64,000 bases of DNA from an uncultured Cryomorphaceae bacterium (GTDB lineage: Bacteria > Bacteroidota > Bacteroidia > Flavobacteriales > Schleiferiaceae). The stretch lies in the NCBI GenBank assembly GCA_902614915.1, contig CACMMX010000010.1, positions 1-64,000 on the forward strand. The letters run 5' to 3'. A program made the position numbers and the translations under genes. Below, one piece after another: positions 9,133 to 17,121 of this stretch (positions are counted from its first letter, which is position 1; each line of letters starts with the position of its first letter). The notes beneath the pieces were generated by a model. It saw only the letters and a list, made by a program, of their open reading frames with translations, searched no databases and was not told where the DNA came from.

Positions 9133-9924
9133 ATGGCTAAAGGTTGGTTAAACAGTGTAAAGCGAGGCTTTACAAAAGAAGAGGCGTTAAAAGAGTATTT
9201 ATATTTCCTTGCGGACGACTCTCTTATTCTGGGACAGCAGCTCAGTAAATGGTGTTCAAACGGACCCGTTTTAGAACAAGATATTGCCATAATAAATACG
9301 GCATTGGATCATATTGGAAGAGCACGGTTATTATTCCAAGAAATCGCTCGACTAGAAGGAAAGGGAACCACAGAAGACTCTTTAGTTTATTTCCGTGATC
9401 ACCTGCATTTTAAAAACGCTTTATTAGTCGAGCAGCCCAATGGCCATTGGGGCGATACGATAACTAGAAGCTTTTTAATGGATACTTTCAACTTTTACCT
9501 ATATGATTCTTTAAGGACGTGTGAGGTCAATTCTATACGGACAATTGCGGAAAAGGCAATCAAAGAAATTTCCTACCAAGCACAATGGAGCGCAGAATGG
9601 ATCGTTCGATTGGGAGATGGAACAGAAGAAAGCCATACTAAAATTCAAGAAAGTATAGATAACCTATGGATGTGGAGCGGGGAATTGTTTGAAAATCATC
9701 CGGTCTTTGAAATATTGAATGAAGAGCTTCCTTCATTCACTTCGATTAAAGACCTCTGGCTTAAAAAGGTTGGTCAAGTACTCAAAATGGGAATGTTAAT
9801 CATGCCCTCGCCTGAACTCTGGATGCAAACCGGGGGTCGTTTCGGTATACATTCCTCACAACTTGGTTTTATTTTAGGAGAAATGCAAAGTCTCGCCCGC
9901 TCATATCCAAACGCTACCTGGTAA
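9133..9924 (+). CDS. paaC: Phenylacetyl-CoA epoxidase subunit PaaC
   Basis: Structural non-catalytic partner of PaaA (263 residues, ferritin-like helices). Typical text includes YLYFLADDSLILGQQLSKWC, ALDHIGRARLL and a C-terminal MQTGGRFGIHSSQLG. It pairs with PaaA in the epoxidase core. PaaD, which normally follows and helps mature the iron-sulfur or di-iron parts, is not downstream: the next gene points the other way and belongs to a metal importer. Confidence 0.93.
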   Translation: MAKGWLNSVKRGFTKEEALKEYLYFLADDSLILGQQLSKWCSNGPVLEQDIAIINTALDHIGRARLLFQEIARLEGKGTTEDSLVYFRDHLHFKNALLVEQPNGHWGDTITRSFLMDTFNFYLYDSLRTCEVNSIRTIAEKAIKEISYQAQWSAEWIVRLGDGTEESHTKIQESIDNLWMWSGELFENHPVFEILNEELPSFTSIKDLWLKKVGQVLKMGMLIMPSPELWMQTGGRFGIHSSQLGFILGEMQSLARSYPNATW

Positions 9925-10053
9925 ATTAGTTAACTATTAAGGTTAGTATAAAAACCTCTCTTGTAAGGTCAAACTGTTTTTTTTTACAAACTTTTGTCCT
10001 TGAAATCATTTTGATGGTTTATCCTATGAATTTTGGGTCTAAGTAAGTGCGTG

Positions 10054-10899
10054 TTATGGTATGGACTTTAGTCCTCTTTTTTTTACGACAAAAACAATGG
10101 AAAAACCAACGAAACTAATAACAGCCATTGAACCACTAATCGAAGCGTTTAATATATTCGATAACATATAGCCGCCTAATGAACTCAAAAACCCTTGAAC
10201 GATTATAACCATAACCATTCTTTTTAAGTCTTTGGTGATTAAAAATGCTGTAGCTGCTGGAACCACTAAAAAAGCAATAACGAGAATAGCGCCTACGCTT
10301 TCGAAACTTACAACCGTGGCCACACTCGTTGCTGCCATTAAAGAGTAATGCCATAATGCTGTTTGGATACCTATGCTGGCCGCATATTCAGAGTTAAAAC
10401 TAGTAAGGAGCCAACCCTTATATCCTACCCAGAAAACCAATTGAATAAGTGTAAACAACAACAGCAGGGTCCATACAGCGTCCGGTGCGGCTATCCCTAA
10501 ATAAGAAGATTTTTGTAGGGGCACAAAAGCCAGCTCACCGTGTAAAACACAGTCGGCATCAATATCCGCTTGTCCGGCATACTTGGTTACTAAAATAATT
10601 CCTATTGCAAACAGAAAGGTAAATACTGTTCCCATAGCTGCATCACCTTGAATTTTTCCCTTATTTGAAAAAAAGTGAATTAAAAACGTGGTCAATAGCC
10701 CCATAATTATAGCGCCCATTAGCAAAGGAAAAGACGCTCTTGATCCGCTTATTAAATAGGCAATAACAATCCCTGGAAGCACTGCATGGGATAAGGCGTC
10801 TCCCATCATACTCATTTTTCTAAGCAAAAGTAAATTTCCTAACATTCCTGTTGAAGAAGCTACTAGAAAACCTGTTAAAACTATCCAAAAACCGTCCAT
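10054..10899 (-). CDS. Metal ABC transporter permease (MntD/ZnuB-like), cluster 1
   Basis: Inner-membrane permease of the ABC-3 family for Mn, Zn or Fe, 281 residues with about eight to nine hydrophobic helices. The family motif GDALSHAVLPGIVIAYL is near residue 35, and SFESVGAILVIAFLV lies in the C-terminal half. ATG 10899 follows the upstream stop by one base; a TTG at 10908 in the same frame would overlap it. It is the last gene of a leftward cluster with a substrate-binding lipoprotein and a permease-DtxR fusion but no ATPase gene. It is paralogous to the permease at 60733-61602. Confidence 0.88.
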   Translation of the reverse strand: MDGFWIVLTGFLVASSTGMLGNLLLLRKMSMMGDALSHAVLPGIVIAYLISGSRASFPLLMGAIIMGLLTTFLIHFFSNKGKIQGDAAMGTVFTFLFAIGIILVTKYAGQADIDADCVLHGELAFVPLQKSSYLGIAAPDAVWTLLLLFTLIQLVFWVGYKGWLLTSFNSEYAASIGIQTALWHYSLMAATSVATVVSFESVGAILVIAFLVVPAATAFLITKDLKRMVMVIIVQGFLSSLGGYMLSNILNASISGSMAVISFVGFSIVFVVKKRGLKSIP

Positions 10900-10900
10900 A

Positions 10901-12205
10901 TTAAGCAATATCAGGGTCTGGTATGATTTCGTGTATTTCTAAAAGCGGGTTGAATCTAGAACATAAACCCAACTCTCCTAATATTTCTTCTTCTATTTCA
11001 GGTGTTAAAAAATGCTCCATGGTCTCCGCTTCATCATGAACCAAGTGTACACTCATCTGCATTCTACGTTGAAGGTATACTTCCCAAATCTTGTGTCTTC
11101 TATCTATGTCTGCGCCGTAATTTCTTCCCGTCATGCTCAAGGTGTATCCTGTATGTACTTTATAAACAAAACCTTTGTTTTTCAACCTATTTATGGTTCT
11201 GTTCCATAATTTCTGTTCAAAATATTGACGTTTATTTATTTGTGCTCGATCGAAAAGCTTCCCTTTACCTCTGACCTCATTTTGGACAGCTGCCTTAAGT
11301 AGGTTTTCTTCATTAATTCTCCTTCTTAATAGTAGTTTATTCCATCGTTGGTATATGATTCCTTTCTTTGGCGCAAACATCATTGATACAAATGCAAATA
11401 AACTTACGCAGACTATGGTTAAAGGTCCGGTGGGCATGTTGGTTTCGTAATAACTAATAAAAGAACCCAGCCACCCGCCTAATGCGCCAAAACATCCACT
11501 AATAATCAACATAGGGACCAAGCGATCAGTCCAAAATCTAGACGCAGTGGGAGGTATTATTAATAGCGCACTCATCATAATTATTCCTACTGCTTTTATT
11601 CCTACACTAATTGTAAGTATTGTGAGTATGCTAATTAAAACATCAATCTTTCTTCTGCTTATTCCTATACTTTGAGCATAATCTGAATTAAAAATAGTGG
11701 CTTTAATACTCAGATAACTCGATGCAACTAGGAGAAAAACAATTAAACAAACCGCTGCAAAAGCAGTGCTATCTTCAGGTGTCATTGCTGCTGCATTACC
11801 AAAAATATAATGATCTAAACCGCTTTGATTTCCAGAGAAACTTGACTGGATCATAGTAAGTAGAACAATACCTAATCCAAAAAAACTTGATAATACAATT
11901 GCTAAAGCACTGTCGCTCTTTATTTTGCTTTTGTGGGTTATGTAGTCTACTAACCAAATACTCATCCATCCACTTAAGGCAGCACCCAGAATCATAATAA
12001 TTGGGCTTTTGACCCCGCTTAATAAAAAAGCAATTAATACACCTGGAAGCATACTATGAGCAACTGTCTCTCCTATTAAGGTTTTCTTTCGTAGAAAATT
12101 GAAACTTCCTACTATCCCGCTTACTGCCCCAAGAAGGATTATAGCAACTACTACAAACCTAACGTTTGGGTCTTCTAGTATTATATATTTTAGTAGTAAG
12201 TCCAA
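10901..12205 (-). CDS. Metal ABC permease fused to a DtxR/MntR-like domain, cluster 1
   Basis: Residues 1 to about 285 form an ABC-3 metal permease (LIGETVAHSMLPGVLIAFLL; VGIIMMSALLIIPPTASRFW). Residues about 300-434 resemble a winged helix plus the dimerisation/metal-binding domain of DtxR/MntR regulators (RRHKIWEVYLQRRM, EAETMEHFLTPEIEEE). The usual DPHxxPIP end is altered to NPLLEIHEIIP, unlike the sister protein at 58579-59841, so metal sensing may differ. The start is TTG at 12205, directly abutting the lipoprotein stop. The regulatory role of the fused domain is inference. Confidence 0.85.
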   Translation of the reverse strand: MDLLLKYIILEDPNVRFVVVAIILLGAVSGIVGSFNFLRKKTLIGETVAHSMLPGVLIAFLLSGVKSPIIMILGAALSGWMSIWLVDYITHKSKIKSDSALAIVLSSFFGLGIVLLTMIQSSFSGNQSGLDHYIFGNAAAMTPEDSTAFAAVCLIVFLLVASSYLSIKATIFNSDYAQSIGISRRKIDVLISILTILTISVGIKAVGIIMMSALLIIPPTASRFWTDRLVPMLIISGCFGALGGWLGSFISYYETNMPTGPLTIVCVSLFAFVSMMFAPKKGIIYQRWNKLLLRRRINEENLLKAAVQNEVRGKGKLFDRAQINKRQYFEQKLWNRTINRLKNKGFVYKVHTGYTLSMTGRNYGADIDRRHKIWEVYLQRRMQMSVHLVHDEAETMEHFLTPEIEEEILGELGLCSRFNPLLEIHEIIPDPDIA

Positions 12206-13111
12206 TTATCTTAGATAATCCGCTATAGTTCGTGCATTAAATAACAACATATCAGTATATGTGTTTTGGTCTTCTTTATCACCCAATGAATCACTCAATA
12301 ATTCGGGTCCTATTTTTACTTCAAACCCTTTAGTTTTACATCCTTTTTGGACACTTATCATTGCCTGTGGGCTTATAATATTCTCTAAAAATATTGCAGG
12401 AATTTGTTGATCAACAATAAAATCTACAAGGCTAGTGATCTCTTTTAAACCAAATTCACTTACTGTGCTTGAACCCTGCAGGGTTTTCACATTAAAGCCA
12501 AAAGATCGACCAAAATAACTCAATGCATCATGAGTTGTAATAACCGTACGTTGGCCTTCTGGTATTGAAGAAATTATACTTCTAACCTCTATTGCGACAT
12601 CATTAATTTGTGAAAAGTACACTTGTTTATTAGAATATAATTCATCTTCGAATTGAGGATACTGTGTAGAAAGGTTTTGTATAATAGTTGAAATAGCACT
12701 CCTTGTTAAATCTAAATCAAACCAAACATGAGGGTCTGTAGATGTTGGGAAATTAGGATCACTAATAATTAAATCCTGAGGATAATTTTGAGACACATTA
12801 ATGACTAAAGGACCTTCCATCTTCTTCAAAACCTCAATGATTTTACCTTCTAAATGCAAGCCGTGATAAACAACCACATCCGCGGAGCGTAAAATATCTA
12901 AATCTCTTTTTGATGGTTTATACACATGAGGGTCTATTCCTGTTTTAAGTAATGGAATAATTTGCATTTCATTTGAGGCAATGTTTTCAACCCAATCTGA
13001 AATAATACTAGTAGTACAAACTATTTTTATTGTGTTTCTATTCTCCTTTTTTGACTTTGTTAAACATGCAGTAAATGAGAATAACATTAGATAAAGCAGT
13101 ACTTTGCGCAT
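12206..13111 (-). CDS. Metal ABC transporter substrate-binding lipoprotein, cluster 1
   Basis: Cluster A-I solute-binding protein of the TroA/MntA/PsaA type. The signal peptide ends at a lipobox FTAC (Cys 16 from ATG 13111). Expected metal ligands are His 62 (GIDPHVYKP), His 128 (TDPHVWFD), Glu 219 (VSEFG) and Asp 274 (LSDSLG). The H-H-E-D set is the one seen in Mn-binding members. The long His-rich loop of ZnuA proteins is missing, which favours Mn or Fe. The frame extends to an ATG at 13138, but a -7 element at 13136-13143 would overlap that start. Confidence 0.87.
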   Translation of the reverse strand: MRKVLLYLMLFSFTACLTKSKKENRNTIKIVCTTSIISDWVENIASNEMQIIPLLKTGIDPHVYKPSKRDLDILRSADVVVYHGLHLEGKIIEVLKKMEGPLVINVSQNYPQDLIISDPNFPTSTDPHVWFDLDLTRSAISTIIQNLSTQYPQFEDELYSNKQVYFSQINDVAIEVRSIISSIPEGQRTVITTHDALSYFGRSFGFNVKTLQGSSTVSEFGLKEITSLVDFIVDQQIPAIFLENIISPQAMISVQKGCKTKGFEVKIGPELLSDSLGDKEDQNTYTDMLLFNARTIADYLR

Positions 13112-13135
13112 CTTATTTTTATTTATTCTAAATAA

Positions 13136-13143
13136 CAAAAATA
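13136..13143 (-). promoter_or_regulatory. -7 element before metal cluster 1
   Basis: The minus strand reads TATTTTTG, matching TAnnTTTG, about 25 bases before ATG 13111. No convincing -33 element or palindromic operator was found in the 133-base divergent gap shared with the ALDH7 gene. Confidence 0.4.
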
Positions 13144-13244
13144 CATGATGTAGCCGCTTAATAGCACATTGACTTCACTTTTTTTATTAGAACTCTTGAG
13201 TGCATATTCTATTGTATTTTTAATAAAAATCTATAACCTAAATA

Positions 13245-14786
13245 ATGGAAACATTTACACCTTCACAAATTCTTAATTCTTTAGGATTAAAATCTAAAAA
13301 CCACGGAACATCCACAGGTAAAACTTGGATGGAAAACACAGAATCCATTAGTTCATTTTCTCCAATTGATAATTTACTTTTAGGACATGTGAGTATTACT
13401 ACTAAAGAACAATATGAAACTGTCGTTTCCTTTGCCCAATCTGCATATAAAGAATTACGAAGTATTCCAGCTCCAAAACGAGGGAAACTTATTCGTCAGT
13501 TTGGTAATGCCTTAAGAGATCAAAAAGCAGAATTAGGTGCATTAGTTTCTCTTGAAATGGGGAAAAGCTACCAAGAAGGTTTAGGTGAAGTACAAGAAAT
13601 GATTGATATCTGTGATTTTGCAGTTGGTTTGTCTCGTCAATTGTATGGTCTAACTATTAAAAGTGAACGAGGTAATCACCACATGATGGAGCAATGGCAT
13701 CCACTTGGTGTGGTTGGGGTAATATCTGCATTTAACTTTCCTGTAGCTGTTTGGGCATGGAATTTTGCTCTTGCAATTGTGTGTGGAAATACGGTAATAT
13801 GGAAAGGAAGTGAAAAAACACCTCTATGTGCCATAGCTTGCCAAAACATATGGAATAAAGTTGCCGCAAATAATAAGCTACCCGAAGGTATTTCTTCGAT
13901 TGTTTCAGGGGATTATTCTCGTGGAGAATGGATGACTCACGATGAACGTTTGCCTTTAATTTCTGCTACTGGTTCTACTCGTATGGGTAGAATTGTTGGT
14001 GCCCAAGTTGCCTCAAGATTCGGAAAGTCTATTCTAGAATTAGGTGGAAATAACGCAATCATTATTACTCCAACATGTGATCTCAAAATGACAGTAACTG
14101 GAGCATTATTTGGTGCTGTTGGAACTTGTGGACAACGTTGTACTTCTACACGTAGGTTAATTATCCATGAAAGTGTTTATAACAAGGTTAAAAAGGCTTT
14201 AATTGAAGCTTATGGTCAAATTAAAATTGGCAATCCTTTAGATGAAAACAATCACGTTGGTCCGTTGATTGATAGAGATGCTGTGAATGCTTTTTTAGCT
14301 ACTATAGAAAATGTTAAAAAAGAAGGTGGGGTAGTTCTTTATGGAGGGGGTCTTTTAGTCGATGGTATCTATAATGAAGGTTTTTATGTTGAACCTTGTA
14401 TAATTGAGGTATTAAACTCTTATAAAAATGTTCAAAAAGAAACATTTGCTCCAATATTATATTTAATTAAATATACCGGTGATATTGAGAATGCCATCGC
14501 TATTCAAAATGATGTGAAACAAGGATTATCTAGCGCAATTATGACTAGTGATGTGAGAGAAGCTCATTTGTTTTTAAGTGAATGTGGTTCTGATTGTGGA
14601 ATTGCAAACGTAAATATTGGTACCTCTGGAGCTGAAATAGGAGGAGCATTTGGAGGAGAGAAAGAAACAGGTGGAGGAAGAGAAAGTGGATCTGATGCTT
14701 GGAAAGCGTATATGAGGAGACAGACTAATACCTTAAATTATGGTAAAGATTTACCTCTAGCCCAAGGTATTGAATTCAATATTTAA
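13245..14786 (+). CDS. ALDH7-type aldehyde dehydrogenase (aminoadipate-semialdehyde dehydrogenase family)
   Basis: NAD(P)-dependent aldehyde dehydrogenase of 513 residues resembling ALDH7/antiquitin, which oxidises alpha-aminoadipic semialdehyde in lysine breakdown. Visible features are SAFNFPVAVW (Asn about 164), ILELGGNNAIII (Glu about 265) and GTCGQRCTST (Cys about 299), plus GGGRESGSDAWKAYMRR near the end, which is typical of the ALDH7 branch. It is the first gene of a short rightward unit with the GSCFA protein. Base composition is more AT-rich than in the flanking 40-kb core regions. Confidence 0.85.
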   Translation: METFTPSQILNSLGLKSKNHGTSTGKTWMENTESISSFSPIDNLLLGHVSITTKEQYETVVSFAQSAYKELRSIPAPKRGKLIRQFGNALRDQKAELGALVSLEMGKSYQEGLGEVQEMIDICDFAVGLSRQLYGLTIKSERGNHHMMEQWHPLGVVGVISAFNFPVAVWAWNFALAIVCGNTVIWKGSEKTPLCAIACQNIWNKVAANNKLPEGISSIVSGDYSRGEWMTHDERLPLISATGSTRMGRIVGAQVASRFGKSILELGGNNAIIITPTCDLKMTVTGALFGAVGTCGQRCTSTRRLIIHESVYNKVKKALIEAYGQIKIGNPLDENNHVGPLIDRDAVNAFLATIENVKKEGGVVLYGGGLLVDGIYNEGFYVEPCIIEVLNSYKNVQKETFAPILYLIKYTGDIENAIAIQNDVKQGLSSAIMTSDVREAHLFLSECGSDCGIANVNIGTSGAEIGGAFGGEKETGGGRESGSDAWKAYMRRQTNTLNYGKDLPLAQGIEFNI

Positions 14787-14790
14787 TTTA

Positions 14791-15555
14791 ATGATTACTG
14801 AAGTTAAAGTGGGGACGGAAAAACTTTCTGATCCCCCTTTTTTTTTAGGTTTAGGAAGTTGTTTTGTAAATAACCTCACACCATTTCTTAATAAATGGGG
14901 GTACGACTATATATACAATCCGTTAGGAACTACTTTTAATCCTATTAGTATAGCAAAACAACTTCAATGGATGTTCAATTCAGTTGAGTTAAACACACCT
15001 TTTCAATACGATAATATTTTTCATCAGTTAGATGCATCTAATCAGTGGCAAAATGTGAATAAGCAGAACTTACTTTTTGAATTAAGTGAAATAAAAAAAA
15101 ATATTCAAGACTACGTATTTAAAGACAATAAGCAACTTGTATTAATTATCTCTTTTGGAACCGCCCACGCTTGGTTTAAAGAAAAACAACTAGTTAGTAA
15201 TTGTCACAAATTACCAGGATCTTTATTTGAAAGACAAATACTTTCAATACAGCAAATTATTGAGTCTTGGAAGTTAGTTTTTAATGTTTTACCCCCTTAT
15301 ATCCAGGTTGTATTTACTGTAAGTCCAGTGAGATACACTAAAATAGGATTGCAAGATAATTTTTTAGGTAAATCTATTTTAAGACTTGCTATTGAAGAAT
15401 TGATTCAACATTCTTCAGCTCTTTATTTCCCTAGTTTCGAAATTATTAATGACGAATTAAGAAATTATGGTTTCTATGAACCGAATGGTACTCACCCTAA
15501 TAAAAAAGCGATAGAAGTAGTTATGAAGCGATTTAAAGAGTTTCTACAACTTTAA
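14791..15555 (+). CDS. GSCFA domain protein
   Basis: A 254-residue protein with the family-naming motif LGLGSCFVNN at the start, a middle ISFGTAHAW and a late EPNGTHPNKKA. GSCFA proteins have an SGNH/GDSL-hydrolase-like arrangement (Ser in GSCF, His in the last motif), but the substrate is unknown. In Bacteroidota this family often follows an aldehyde dehydrogenase gene, as here. ATG 14791 starts four bases after the ALDH stop; a TTG at 14770 in the same frame would overlap it. No signal peptide is seen. Confidence 0.85.
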   Translation: MITEVKVGTEKLSDPPFFLGLGSCFVNNLTPFLNKWGYDYIYNPLGTTFNPISIAKQLQWMFNSVELNTPFQYDNIFHQLDASNQWQNVNKQNLLFELSEIKKNIQDYVFKDNKQLVLIISFGTAHAWFKEKQLVSNCHKLPGSLFERQILSIQQIIESWKLVFNVLPPYIQVVFTVSPVRYTKIGLQDNFLGKSILRLAIEELIQHSSALYFPSFEIINDELRNYGFYEPNGTHPNKKAIEVVMKRFKEFLQL

Positions 15556-16027
15556 TTAATCCCTTAAATAATTAAAAATAACCTTTAAGGTTATTTAATT
15601 ACTTCTATTCATAAATTATTAAACCACCTACTATATTATAGTTTAATTAAAATATATAATAATAATATTATCGTGTTAATAACCGTGATAACTTAATAAG
15701 ATTGATATGAGGTATTATGAGTTATTAAATGTTATAAACATCATTTAATTCATAAATTACTTAAACGGACTTATATGACTTAGTTTTATCTACAATGTTA
15801 AATTAGTTATTAATAGATTATAGTTGATTAAAATTGATTTTTTATAATAATAATTCCGTTGGTAAGATGTGAAATTGTTTTGTAGAAATAACTCCATATT
15901 TTAAATAGAAATAAATAAAAAAAAACAACTAACAAATTATATGCTTAATTCCAAGAGGAAGTTGTTGTTTTAAATTAATAGTCTTATAAACACTTATTAA
16001 AAAGTAATACACATATAATAACAAGAA
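15556..16027 (+). other. 472-base AT-rich region without a gene
   Basis: No open frame of coding character was found on either strand. G+C is roughly 15-23 percent in the 60-base rows I counted (15601-15660 has 9, 15661-15720 has 14, 15721-15780 has 12). It holds a terminator-like dyad at 15576-15596, many TTAAT/ATTAA repeats, one imperfect DnaA-box-like TTATCTACA near 15786, and an inverted repeat AACAACT (15924-15930) / AGTTGTT (15960-15966). Its function is unknown. Confidence 0.7.
15576..15600 (+). terminator. Dyad after the GSCFA gene
   Basis: AAATAACC (15576-15583) and GGTTATTT (15589-15596) form an 8-bp stem around TTTAA, 20 bases after the GSCFA stop. It is AT-rich with only a weak T tract, so it may end the ALDH7-GSCFA transcript inefficiently. 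Confidence 0.4.
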
Positions 16028-16459
16028 ATGAAAATAGCTATCGGAACTGATCATGCGGGTGTAAAATTAAAGAATAAGTTAATTGAACAATTAGAAACTC
16101 AAGGTGCTACAGTTTTAGATCAAGGACCTTTTAATACTGATAGTGTAGATTACCCAGATTATGGACATAAAGTAGCTTCTTTAGTTTCAAATGGTACCTG
16201 TTTATTTGGTGTAGTTATATGTGGGTCTGGGAACGGAATTAATATGACAGTGAATAAATACCAAAATATTAGAGGTGCCCTTTGTTGGAAGCCTGAAATT
16301 GCAGCATTAGCACGTCAACATAACGATGCTAATATAATTGCTATTCCAGCTCGTTTTGTGACAAATAATGAAGCGAAAAATATTTTAAAAGAATTTCTTG
16401 AAAGTAAGTTTGAAGGCGGTAGGCACGAGCAACGTGTGAACAAAATTGCTTGCGATTAA
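16028..16459 (+). CDS. rpiB: Ribose 5-phosphate isomerase B
   Basis: Interconverts ribose 5-phosphate and ribulose 5-phosphate in the pentose phosphate pathway. The 143-residue length and the opening MKIAIGTDHAGVKLK are diagnostic. The catalytic cysteine lies in VVICGSGNGINMT, and HNDANIIAIPARFV forms the conserved middle. It is preceded by the AT-rich gap and overlaps the leftward gene by four bases at its end, so it is probably monocistronic. Confidence 0.93.
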   Translation: MKIAIGTDHAGVKLKNKLIEQLETQGATVLDQGPFNTDSVDYPDYGHKVASLVSNGTCLFGVVICGSGNGINMTVNKYQNIRGALCWKPEIAALARQHNDANIIAIPARFVTNNEAKNILKEFLESKFEGGRHEQRVNKIACD

Positions 16460-17121
16460 TATAATTTATTTATTATAAGCCTCCCTGAATACGGTTTCAA
16501 ATGGATTAAAGGTGTAATATTTCTAAATTCTTTTAAATACTGATAAGAATAATTATTAATCAATCCAGAATTAGGAATATCTGAATTTAATAAAGTATAT
16601 AAATCAAGAGCATTTATGGAATTAGAATGTTGTTTGAATGCAGCTTGATTAGATGAAATTTGTTGTCTTAAATAATCGTTTAAACTGGAGTTAAATATTG
16701 GATAAAGATGAATTTCTGATGGTCTTACATTAATTCCCCAATTAATAACATGTAAACATTCTAATCCAGAAGCAGCAATACCTTTTAATGGCACTTGGTT
16801 ATTTATATAATTATAGATTGAAATACTATTTAAAGATCGTGTTAATTGATTGTCTGAATTTTGTTTTAATACAAGATTTGAAGAAGTATCTAATACTGTT
16901 AAAACAAAGTATTTTTTATTTAATTCTTTAATTATTGAGTCGTTAGAGTTTAAATTAATATCACTAAAAAACAAAAGAGCTGGCTTTCGAATATTTCCTT
17001 TTGTTTCAATAATAAATGTAGAATTTTGTAATAAAAATTTTTGAGAAGTACAGCTATAAAACAATGATAAAAGAAGGACAAATATTAAAATTTGTAAAAG
17101 GTTTGTTTTTACGTAAGTCAT
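16456..17121 (-). CDS. Putative lipoprotein of unknown function
   Basis: A 221-residue frame with a hydrophobic N-terminus ending in a lipobox-like LFYSC (Cys about 24), so probably an envelope lipoprotein. The rest is rich in Asn, Ser and Ile, with segments such as KPALLFFSDIN and GIAASGLECLHVINWG. I do not recognise a family. Its first 58 bases overlap the start of the divergent gene on the other strand. Low G+C and Asn/Ile richness match the neighbours. The signal peptide and long frame argue that it is real, but no homologue is known to me. Confidence 0.6.
   Translation of the reverse strand: MTYVKTNLLQILIFVLLLSLFYSCTSQKFLLQNSTFIIETKGNIRKPALLFFSDINLNSNDSIIKELNKKYFVLTVLDTSSNLVLKQNSDNQLTRSLNSISIYNYINNQVPLKGIAASGLECLHVINWGINVRPSEIHLYPIFNSSLNDYLRQQISSNQAAFKQHSNSINALDLYTLLNSDIPNSGLINNYSYQYLKEFRNITPLIHLKPYSGRLIINKLY

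Noticed and set aside
15786-15794. TTATCTACA as a DnaA box
   Set aside because: It departs from TTATNCACA at the conserved C and no cluster of better boxes was seen, so an origin call is not supported.
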